Assembly: GCA_043816955.1 (NCBI GenBank)
Contig: JBDRHL010000083.1
Coordinates: 1-34,372, forward strand
Length of the DNA stretch: 34,372 bases
Reading direction: 5' to 3'
Source of the DNA: JBDRHL01 sp043816955
Lineage (GTDB): Bacteria; Planctomycetota; Phycisphaerae; Sedimentisphaerales; CAYZTY01
The notes beneath the pieces are model-generated. The model saw nothing but the letters and a program-made list of their open reading frames with translations, was not told the origin of the DNA and ran no database searches. Both the position numbers and the translations under genes were made by a program. Below are positions 15,824 through 22,664 of this stretch, one piece after another (positions within the stretch are counted from its first letter, which is position 1; the number at the start of each line of letters is the position of its first letter).

Positions 15824-17779
15824 ATGAAGAAGAAGCACGAAAAAAGGACAGGTAGTCGCATTTACAACCAGCAAGTTATTTTGTACAGGGTGCTAGTATT
15901 AATGCTATTATCTTTGGCTTTTTGTTTAATTGATGTTCAAGCAGTTTCCACCGAACAGGACAAAGATGGCTTAGGTAAGTATACAGTACCTGTGACAACA
16001 CAAGTTACAGAGGAAGGCAAAGCGGTTCTACAGGTGGTGATTTCTCAAACTGCCTCACAGCGTGTAAGAAAAGCAGCGGAATTTTTGGCCGAATATTTAG
16101 GGAAAATAAGTAAGGCAAATTTCGAAATAAATACCGGAGATGGAAATTCCGGAATAGCTGTCGGTGTTGTTGATAGCTTTCCCGACCGGTCTTTCGACAA
16201 AAGTTTCACAAATAAGGATTTGACGCATCGAGAGGACTATCTTATTCGATCACATGAAAAAGGTATATACATAATAGGCTTAACAGACCTTGCTGTTGAA
16301 CATGGGGTATGGGATTTTCTTTGGCGGCTGGGATATCGGCAGTTCTTCCCAGGCGAAAAATGGGAAGTGATCCCACGCGAAAAAAATATCAAAGTAGCAA
16401 TCAATGTTAAGGAGTCACCCGATTATTTTGACCGGCTCATTTGGCCTGACTACGGCATGTTTCCTTCCACGGAAAAAGCTTATCTGGATTGGGTTGCGCG
16501 CAATCGTTTGATCTATTATCCGGATTCTGTAGTATTAATTGGTCATAATTACGCTTCAATAATCAGGGACAAAGAAGCTGAATTTAAAGCTCATCCTGAG
16601 TACCTCGCCTTGGTTGATGGCCAGCGAAACTGCTGGGACCCGAAGCAATCTGAGGGCGGCTGTACGACGAAGTTCTGCATATCAAATGAGGGTCTGCGCA
16701 AGCTGGTCGTAGATTGGGCTTTAGAATATTTTGAGAAGAACCCCAAGGCAGTGTTTTTGTCCCTGGATCCCAGTGACGGTGACCAGTGGTGTCAGTGCGA
16801 GAATTGTGCCAAGATGGGTAGTGTTACTGACAGAGTGGTTACGTTAGTTAATGAAGTTGCCGAGGCCGTCAACAAACGTTTTGGTGAAAAACTAATCGGA
16901 ATTTACGCCTACTTCAAGCATTGTCCACCACCTACAATTAAAGTGCATCCCTATATTAAGGTTGGTGTAGCCACGGCTTTTATTGAAGAAAAATATACCC
17001 TCGAAGAACTCATGCAGCGTTGGCAAAACCAGGGTGCTACAGTGGGTATGCGAGAATACTACGCCCTAAACCCATGGGACCGGGATATGCCTGGGGATTT
17101 CAAAGAAGGTCGTCCTCAAACCTGGCGAGCAAAAGGTGGAAACATTACTTACCTCAAAGAATCTATTCCAAAGTATTACAGGCAGGGTGCACGGTTTATG
17201 TCAGCAGAATCGGCTATTAACTGGGGGCCCAACGGTCTGGGGTACTTGGTCGCCTCAAGGCTGCTTTGGGACATAAACGAAGCTAAGAATGTCGATGCCA
17301 TAGTTAATGACTTTCTGGACAAAGCCTTTGGCTCTGCAAAGGAACCCATGGACAGGTTCTATCAACTTATCGATGGCAACAACAATCCGGTGGTGACCGA
17401 CCAGTTCATAGCAGAGATGTATCGTCTTTTAGTCGAAGCAGTAAAAACAACCGATGATCCAGCAGTACGAAGTAGAATCTATGATCTTGTTTTATGGACA
17501 CATTATGCAGAGCTCTTCAAGAAATATGCAATGTCTTCTGGAGATGCCAGACAGCCTGCCTTTGAAGAGATGATACGCTATGCATATAGAATAAAGGATA
17601 CGTACATGGTCCACACAATGGGAATTTATAGTGATTTCAACCCTTTGAACCAGCGGGATAAGGATGTATCTTTTCCTGAGAACTGCGATGTGGATACACC
17701 GGAACAAAAGAACCCCTGGAAGCAAAACAAACCTGTAACCCAGGAAGAGATTGACCACTTGCTTGCCAAATGGTATTAA
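15824..17779 (+). CDS. Second exported DUF4838 protein (shorter paralogue)
   Basis: Start: ATG at 15812 overlaps the Shine-Dalgarno GGAGG (15814-15818), so ATG at 15824, five bases after it, is preferred, giving 651 residues (MKKKHEKRTG...). A hydrophobic signal or anchor lies at about 19-40 (LVLMLLSLAFCLIDVQA). The body aligns with the upstream paralogue: FLAEYLGKISKANFEI, VEHGVWDFLWRLGYRQFFPG, SLDPSDG, WCQCENC, TDRVVTLVNEVAEAVNKRF, and a late YAYRIKDTYMVH segment. It lacks the roughly 240-residue beta-rich C-terminal domain of the 857-residue protein. Likely extracytoplasmic; putative glycosidase acting on the same polymer, by context. Confidence 0.85.
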   Translation: MKKKHEKRTGSRIYNQQVILYRVLVLMLLSLAFCLIDVQAVSTEQDKDGLGKYTVPVTTQVTEEGKAVLQVVISQTASQRVRKAAEFLAEYLGKISKANFEINTGDGNSGIAVGVVDSFPDRSFDKSFTNKDLTHREDYLIRSHEKGIYIIGLTDLAVEHGVWDFLWRLGYRQFFPGEKWEVIPREKNIKVAINVKESPDYFDRLIWPDYGMFPSTEKAYLDWVARNRLIYYPDSVVLIGHNYASIIRDKEAEFKAHPEYLALVDGQRNCWDPKQSEGGCTTKFCISNEGLRKLVVDWALEYFEKNPKAVFLSLDPSDGDQWCQCENCAKMGSVTDRVVTLVNEVAEAVNKRFGEKLIGIYAYFKHCPPPTIKVHPYIKVGVATAFIEEKYTLEELMQRWQNQGATVGMREYYALNPWDRDMPGDFKEGRPQTWRAKGGNITYLKESIPKYYRQGARFMSAESAINWGPNGLGYLVASRLLWDINEAKNVDAIVNDFLDKAFGSAKEPMDRFYQLIDGNNNPVVTDQFIAEMYRLLVEAVKTTDDPAVRSRIYDLVLWTHYAELFKKYAMSSGDARQPAFEEMIRYAYRIKDTYMVHTMGIYSDFNPLNQRDKDVSFPENCDVDTPEQKNPWKQNKPVTQEEIDHLLAKWY

Positions 17780-18011
17780 GGTTCGCTAATCTTGTGTCAA
17801 GAAGTTGTGACCACATTACTGGGATTCTTGTGGAGATCAAACAGACCGTTAATTAAATATGACATCGGTATGAAATGAAGGCTCAATTTGTACAGCTAAT
17901 AACGAGACACTTTATACGCGTGGAAATGACAACCCGTATCGCGGCGATCCTCAACAGGAAATCACGCTCGATTGATGCTATTCTGCTAAACTGTTTTGGG
18001 AGATTTTATAA
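17780..18011. other. 232-base gap before the methyltransferase gene
   Basis: No promoter pair or terminator stands out. A 46-codon frame from ATG 17875 overlaps the next start by four bases (ATGA at 18012-18015) but has no Shine-Dalgarno. Another frame carries about 25 codons ending GNDNPYRGDPQQEITLD, which looks like the tail of a lost gene. Neither is convincing as an active gene. Confidence 0.3.
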
Positions 18012-19421
18012 ATGAGACTGCTACCGCGCAAATTCAGAATTCTTGATGAAAAAACATGCGATAGACTGCACAAAGAAGCCTTAGAGTTGCTTCGGACAGT
18101 TGGTTTTCGTGTCTATTCACGGCAGGTTCGTAACCTGCTTAACAAGGCCGGAGCAAAAGTAGACGAGGCCGCTGAAATAGTCACTTTGCCTTGCGAATTG
18201 GTTAACGAAGCCATTTCATCCTTCCCTTCGGAATTTGACATTTATGATCTAGACGGCCGGCCAACGCGATTGAGAAAGGGTACGATAGCTCAAACTATCA
18301 GCAGTTATGCAGAAGCTGTTGCTTGGCTCGATTACCAGGCAGAAAAACTGAGGCCATCCACGCTGGATGATCTGGAAAAAGCTGTCAAACTGGCAGACAG
18401 CTTACCTCTTATCAATAAGATTGGTGCGATTGTAACTCCCCTTGATGTACCTGCGTCCAAGCAAACTTGTGCATCATTGCTAGCCATCTTGAATTCAACA
18501 CGAAAAAGACTTCACTTTGGTATCCAGAATCCTATTCAGGCAAGGCTGATCCATGAAGCAGTGAGTACAGCTGCTCCGGAGCCATCTCGCACAAAACTAC
18601 CTTGCTGTGAATTTGTCTGCTCATCTATCAGCCCGCTGGTTTTTGATAAGGATAGCGCCGAGACGATGACGTATTGTATCGAACATAATATGGTGCCCCT
18701 CCTTGCTCCATGTCCTATGGCCGGTGGGACTTCGCAATTTTCGTTAATAGGTACAATATTTCAACAGGCGGTAGAGAATCTGTTTCTAGCAACCGCCGTA
18801 TATGCAGTAAAACCAGGCACTCCTGTTCTGTGGGGTGGCGCAGGCGCTGCCATGGATATGTGTGCTGCTGATGTTAGTTATGGTGGAATCGAAAGAAGCA
18901 TCATTTTGCTGGCTAATATTGACCTGGCTGTCTATTACAACATACCGGTAAATTCCCCAGCAGGCTCCCTTGACAGTTGTTTGATTGATGCTCAGGCCGG
19001 CGCCGAGAAAACATGGACCTTTTTCACGCGATTGCTCAGTAATGCTGCCAGCGGAATTTGCATAGGTGCTGTTGCCAATGGCAGGGCCGCTTCGGCTGAA
19101 CAGTTGGTTATTGATGTTGATATTGTCAAAAGCATTATACGGTTCAGTCAGGGCGTTGAAACTAACCATCTGGAAGAGGCAATAAGCGAGATTAAAGATG
19201 TTGGTCCAGGTGGGAATTTTATGTCTTCCCCGGCTACCATTAACCTGCTCAGAAAAGGACAAGAGTATTTCTATCCTGCTACATTTAACCGATCCGGCAC
19301 TCATGCTCCATCCGTGCTTGAAAGGGCTCATGAACAGGTTGAAACAATACTATCTGAGTGGAAATCCCCTGTCCCGGAAGGTATTAGATCGGAACTGGAG
19401 ATACTGCTGGCAAGGAACTAA
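18012..19421 (+). CDS. MttB-family corrinoid methyltransferase, non-pyrrolysine type
   Basis: Seen: 469 residues, cytoplasmic, with the family N-terminus LDEKTCDRLHKEALELLRTV and a TIM-barrel body with GTPVLWGGAGAAMDM and LDSCLIDAQAGAEKT (PF06253). The whole frame has no internal TAG, so it belongs to the large non-pyrrolysine branch. Known members of that branch include MtgB, which demethylates glycine betaine with a corrinoid partner, and demethylases of other methylated amines. Start follows GGGAG at nine bases. The stop is four bases before the next start, so translation is probably coupled to the URO-D-like gene. The substrate is unknown; the polysaccharide context invites methylated compounds. 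No corrinoid protein gene is in view. Confidence 0.85.
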   Translation: MRLLPRKFRILDEKTCDRLHKEALELLRTVGFRVYSRQVRNLLNKAGAKVDEAAEIVTLPCELVNEAISSFPSEFDIYDLDGRPTRLRKGTIAQTISSYAEAVAWLDYQAEKLRPSTLDDLEKAVKLADSLPLINKIGAIVTPLDVPASKQTCASLLAILNSTRKRLHFGIQNPIQARLIHEAVSTAAPEPSRTKLPCCEFVCSSISPLVFDKDSAETMTYCIEHNMVPLLAPCPMAGGTSQFSLIGTIFQQAVENLFLATAVYAVKPGTPVLWGGAGAAMDMCAADVSYGGIERSIILLANIDLAVYYNIPVNSPAGSLDSCLIDAQAGAEKTWTFFTRLLSNAASGICIGAVANGRAASAEQLVIDVDIVKSIIRFSQGVETNHLEEAISEIKDVGPGGNFMSSPATINLLRKGQEYFYPATFNRSGTHAPSVLERAHEQVETILSEWKSPVPEGIRSELEILLARN

Positions 19422-19425
19422 AGTT

Positions 19426-19883
19426 ATGAAAACAGACAATACAACTTCCAGTGAAGTCGTAAAAAAAGCAATAAGCTTTGAAAGTCCGCCTCGATTACCC
19501 CTCGTCATAAGTGTATATCAGGCTACTTATCATAAGCATGGACAGAAACTAAAAGATTTGGTGAGCCAGTATCCAAACGATTTCGGCTGGGCCGGATGGA
19601 GAATTTCTGATGAAGGTCCTGCCGAGGTTGGCGCTTATATAGATGAGTGGGGTTATACCTGGAAAAAACTTGACCCGGGATTGGGAAGTCAAAGCATAAT
19701 GCCGCCATTAGAGAACTGGGCAAATTTCTGCTTGTATAACATCCCTGATCCTCTGGTACAGGATAGATGGCAGGGTGTGGGAAACCAGATTGCGAAATTA
19801 AAAAAAAGGGAAAATACATATTGGGAGGAGGATATCTCCTTGAAAGAATCTTCGCCTTAAGGGGATTTGAAAATACAGTGATG
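19426..19883 (+). pseudogene. Frameshifted, truncated URO-D/MtaA-like methyltransferase
   Basis: Seen: ATG at 19426 opens a frame with the URO-D superfamily N-terminus (FESPPRLPLVISVYQATY, YIDEWGYTWKKLDPGLGSQS, PLENWANFCLYNIPDP). The frame ends at TAA 19858. The family continuation (KYILGGGYLLERIFALRGFENTVM) is in another frame, reached after the run of eight A at 19800-19807. Homology stops at about 19883, where the excisionase-like gene begins, so at most about 150 of the usual 330-370 residues remain. Family knowledge: methylcobamide:CoM-type or O-demethylation methyltransferases often pair with MttB homologues. Inference: once a partner of the MttB-like gene, now broken by the recombination module. 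One missing A explains the frameshift, though a slippery -1 site or a sequencing error is possible. Confidence 0.75.
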
Positions 19884-20276
19884 AAAAATGGCATGGATAA
19901 TTTGAACCCTCAAAAACCTGGCAGCCAGAACTGCCTGGTTTGCAGGGACCTGCTGGTCCATTTCCAGCAGTTCTTTAATATGCTCGAAACTACCTACAGG
20001 CCTTATACATCTGACTGGATGACTGTTGATGATGTTGCATCAGAATTAAAAGTCTCGAAAAGTATTGTTTATCGGCTTATCCATCATTGCCAAATTGAAG
20101 CTGTTAATATTGTCGATAGCAACAGCAGAATTCCTCAGAAAGGCCATTACCGCATTAAAAGAAAAAGCCTAAACGAATATCTTGAAAGTAAAAAAGTAAA
20201 ACCTTTGCCGGACAATTCACACTATATCTCTCGCCGCAGGCAATTCCCAAAAGTTAAGAACTACCTTGCATTATAA
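19881..20276 (+). CDS. Excisionase-like helix-turn-helix protein
   Basis: Seen: about 131 residues from ATG 19881 (GTG 19878 and ATG 19893 are alternatives; ribosome signals are weak). The N-terminal part carries NCLVCRDLLVHFQQFFNML. Residues about 50-115 form a MerR/excisionase-type HTH: WMTVDDVASELKVSKSIVYR, then GHYRIKRKSLNEYLESKK, the usual wing that fixes orientation. The end overlaps the convergent recombinase gene by 23 bases. Family knowledge: such proteins direct excision or regulate the integrase. The reading frame continues from the truncated URO-D sequence, so the junction lies at the start of this gene. Confidence 0.7.
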   Translation: MKNGMDNLNPQKPGSQNCLVCRDLLVHFQQFFNMLETTYRPYTSDWMTVDDVASELKVSKSIVYRLIHHCQIEAVNIVDSNSRIPQKGHYRIKRKSLNEYLESKKVKPLPDNSHYISRRRQFPKVKNYLAL

Positions 20277-21381
20277 GATTCCGCACATTATTTATAACCC
20301 TATCTGTCTGCTCTGAAACATCCTGAACATAAACTGATGCCATCTTTAAATCAGCGTGGCCTAACAACCTCTGAACTGCGAATGGATTACCTGAACGTGC
20401 TGCCAGTGTTGCTGCTGTTCTTCGTAATGCGTAAAAGCCCACACCTTTTTCAGTTTTTATGCATGTTTTTTTGAGAAGTTTGGAAAATTGTTTGCCTATT
20501 GCATCATCTTTAGTGAATTTTTCGTTACCGTGTTTATCTATAGAATGTACTATTCTCACCCAAGCATTCCCTTTTGCGGTATAAAAAACAATCTCGCCTT
20601 TTTTAGGAACATCTCTTAATAAATTTATTGTTTCAGGCCATAAGTTTAGATTCCTTGATATACCAGTTTTGCCCCTTGGGTATATGATCCGTGAATTTTC
20701 AAAATCAATGTTCTCCCATTTTAGTTCTGCACAATCGGTACAACCCAAACCACAATTTAAGCCAAGCAGAATCATAACCTTCATCTGCCTGTCTGCGTTT
20801 TCAAGTAGTTTTTGAATCTGATCAGTTGTAAAAGTAAACTTATTTTTATTAATTTTAGTGATTTTCTTTATTGCTTTAAGATTTGGGGGATTGACAATTA
20901 TTTCATTATCTAAGGCCCAGTTATACATTGCCTTTATAGCAGCTATCCTGTTGTTAATAGTATTAGCTGATTTCTTTGCCCTAATTAGTTTTCGTATGTA
21001 GTTTTGCAAGTCCATTGTAGTAACTTCAGAAACAATTTTATTGGAGCTAATGAATCTTACAAAATCACGCAGAAGAATAGTTTGATCAGAAACATGCCGT
21101 ATTGTTATCTGGCGGATAGAAGCTCTGGACTGTTGATACTCAAGATAGAGATTACACAAATATTTTATTGATATGTTATCTTTATTATTTTGCCTGACCG
21201 TTACTTTTCCAGAATGCAACATTGCAGCATCTTCCAGATATCTTTGAAGAGCCAGTTTCTTATCAGTGCCAAAGTAGTATATCTTGCCTTTAATCTTCTT
21301 GCAAAACTGGCCAGTTTTATGTAAAGTAAGGGGGAATTTATCGTTGCGTTTTTTGCGGCTTTTGTTATTGCTCTTTAACAT
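20254..21381 (-). CDS. Tyrosine recombinase/integrase (planctomycete type)
   Basis: Seen: 375 residues. A SAM-like N-terminal core-binding domain spans about 60-180 (VRFISSNKIVSEVTTMDLQN, NRIAAIKAMYNWAL) and a catalytic domain about 185-365. Catalytic features: LLGHADLKMASVY (His and the tyrosine nucleophile) and GFYALRRTAAT (second Arg, with Tyr at the usual HxxR His). The usual GLR Arg-I motif reads NCGLGCTDCAEL, so Arg-I is not evident. This variant is shared, from memory, with many planctomycete recombinases. The gene is AT-rich compared with both flanks. Start follows GAGG at about eight bases and a good promoter. It lies between a truncated gene and a tRNA, suggesting an integration module. 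Confidence 0.88.
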   Translation of the reverse strand: MLKSNNKSRKKRNDKFPLTLHKTGQFCKKIKGKIYYFGTDKKLALQRYLEDAAMLHSGKVTVRQNNKDNISIKYLCNLYLEYQQSRASIRQITIRHVSDQTILLRDFVRFISSNKIVSEVTTMDLQNYIRKLIRAKKSANTINNRIAAIKAMYNWALDNEIIVNPPNLKAIKKITKINKNKFTFTTDQIQKLLENADRQMKVMILLGLNCGLGCTDCAELKWENIDFENSRIIYPRGKTGISRNLNLWPETINLLRDVPKKGEIVFYTAKGNAWVRIVHSIDKHGNEKFTKDDAIGKQFSKLLKKTCIKTEKGVGFYALRRTAATLAARSGNPFAVQRLLGHADLKMASVYVQDVSEQTDRVINNVRNLIMQGSS

Positions 21382-21438
21382 AGCTATACCTCGAAACTAA
21401 TAACCAAAGGAAACCAACTAAATTGTTAACTATACGAC

Positions 21439-21466
21439 ATTATAATATGTGTTTGGTTGTAGTCAA
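21439..21466 (-). promoter_or_regulatory. Promoter of the recombinase gene
   Basis: On the minus strand TTGACT (21466-21461), a 16-base spacer, and TATAAT (21444-21439). This gives a leader of about 50 bases before the ATG at 21381. Both hexamers are close to consensus. Confidence 0.65.
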
Positions 21467-21500
21467 GGACGTAGTTTTGGTTTTAGGAGCAAAGTTTATT

Positions 21501-21530
21501 TTGATATAGATATAATTGCTTTAATATAAA
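21501..21530 (+). promoter_or_regulatory. Promoter of the first tRNA-Thr
   Basis: TTGATA (21501-21506), 18-base spacer, TATAAA (21525-21530). The tRNA begins nine bases after the -10, as expected for a short 5' leader. Transcription may continue into the sugar operon, because no terminator follows the tRNA. Confidence 0.55.
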
Positions 21531-21538
21531 GTAGTTAT

Positions 21539-21610
21539 GCCAACGTAGCTCAATGGTAGAGCTCTGGTTTTGTAAACCAGTGGTTGTCGGTTCGAATCCG
21601 ACCGTTGGCT
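21539..21610 (+). tRNA. tRNA-Thr (anticodon TGT)
   Basis: Acceptor arms GCCAACG and CGTTGGC pair fully, with T as discriminator. The D-arm AGCTCAATGGTAGAGCT, anticodon stem CTGGT/ACCAG with loop TTTGTAA (anticodon TGT), and T-arm GTCGGTTCGAATCCGAC are all intact. No CCA is encoded. The anticodon assigns threonine (ACA). The NagB-like gene begins 88 bases downstream. Confidence 0.95.
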
Positions 21611-21697
21611 TTTCTGTATCAAGGAAATTGTGCAGAATTAGCACAGAGACATAATGCTGAAATAGACCAATTCAATTCAGAACAAGGAGGTACCGAA

Positions 21698-22627
21698 ATG
21701 GCAAGAAAAGTCAGCATGCTTGCACCGGACTGGTGGGACTATACGACACTCGATGATGAAATTCTCAATGACGCAGCCAAGTTGTCACCCCAAGATATGG
21801 CAGGTCTTTCACGTGAGGGATTCAAGGTTGTTTTTTATGACACCCTCGAAGATTTCTACCTTGCCGAAGCCCTTGAGTATATCACCGCCTGGAAGCAGGC
21901 TACAGCGGATAACCCCGCAGGAATTTGCGGCCCGATCGGTCCGACCGAGCAGCTTCCTCTTGTTGCCAGGCTTGTCAACGACCTTAAGCTTGACCTGAAA
22001 AATGCTCACTTCTGGGTAATGGATGAATGGTATATGAACGGCAGGGAAGTGCCTGAAACGCACCCGCTTTCTTTTGCTAGGGCTGATAATGAGTTGTGCT
22101 TCAACCGAATCGATCCGAAGCTCAGGATGCCCCCCCAAAATATTCACTACCCTAAGGCAGACACATCGGAATATATCAAAAGCTGGCAGAGTATCCGTTG
22201 TATCGTCATGCAGGGAGGCCAGGGAGACATAAAACACTGGGCCTTTAATGACCCGCTCAGGCGACAAGGTAAATACAAGGATGCTCCTCCCACCCCCGAA
22301 GATTTCCGCCGCCTGAGCACACGTGTTGTCGATCTCCACCCGGTTACAGTAATGCAAAACGCCCGAACCAGCGGCGGAGGCGTTGTTACAGGCGTGCCTA
22401 CCCAGGCGATAACCGTCGGACCTGTACAGACATGGCAGGCCGGGAAGGTTTCAATCTGGCAGGCAGGTACACATGATAATCCTTTCGGTATGCGGCTGAC
22501 GACGCTTATGATAGGTAAGAAAATTCCGGATTCATCGGTTCCAATGTCTCTGCTGGCCGATCATCCCAACGTCCAGTTCAACTTCTACAGGAAAGGTATT
22601 GGAACCTGTGAGACAGAGATGCATTAA
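21698..22627 (+). CDS. NagB-like glucosamine-6-phosphate isomerase/deaminase family protein
   Basis: Start: an open frame extends upstream into the tRNA, but ATG 21698 has Shine-Dalgarno AAGGAGG at about seven bases, giving 309 residues. Seen motifs (NagB/PF01182 fold): CGPIGPTEQLPL at about 77-88 (phosphate loop), FWVMDEWY at 105-112 (matching NMDEY), GGQGDIKHWAFNDP at about 173-186 (matching GGVGxDGHIAFNEP) and a late AITVGPVQTWQAGK. The His is kept, but the Asp of the DGH motif aligns to Ile or is shifted. Family knowledge: converts glucosamine 6-phosphate to fructose 6-phosphate and ammonia. The enzyme here is divergent and may act on another amino-sugar phosphate. First gene of a six-gene operon. 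Confidence 0.75.
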   Translation: MARKVSMLAPDWWDYTTLDDEILNDAAKLSPQDMAGLSREGFKVVFYDTLEDFYLAEALEYITAWKQATADNPAGICGPIGPTEQLPLVARLVNDLKLDLKNAHFWVMDEWYMNGREVPETHPLSFARADNELCFNRIDPKLRMPPQNIHYPKADTSEYIKSWQSIRCIVMQGGQGDIKHWAFNDPLRRQGKYKDAPPTPEDFRRLSTRVVDLHPVTVMQNARTSGGGVVTGVPTQAITVGPVQTWQAGKVSIWQAGTHDNPFGMRLTTLMIGKKIPDSSVPMSLLADHPNVQFNFYRKGIGTCETEMH

Positions 22628-22664
22628 AGCTTTAATCTTTTTTCTGTGATATGGAGAAAATACA

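Noticed and set aside
18786..19331. 181-codon minus-strand frame
   Set aside because: Antisense to the MttB-family gene; no independent evidence.
18012..19421. Pyrrolysine-containing trimethylamine methyltransferase
   Set aside because: No in-frame TAG in the gene, so it belongs to the non-pyrrolysine branch.
21584..21697. N-terminal extension of the NagB-like protein starting inside the tRNA
   Set aside because: It would overlap the tRNA T-arm; the ATG at 21698 has a strong Shine-Dalgarno.
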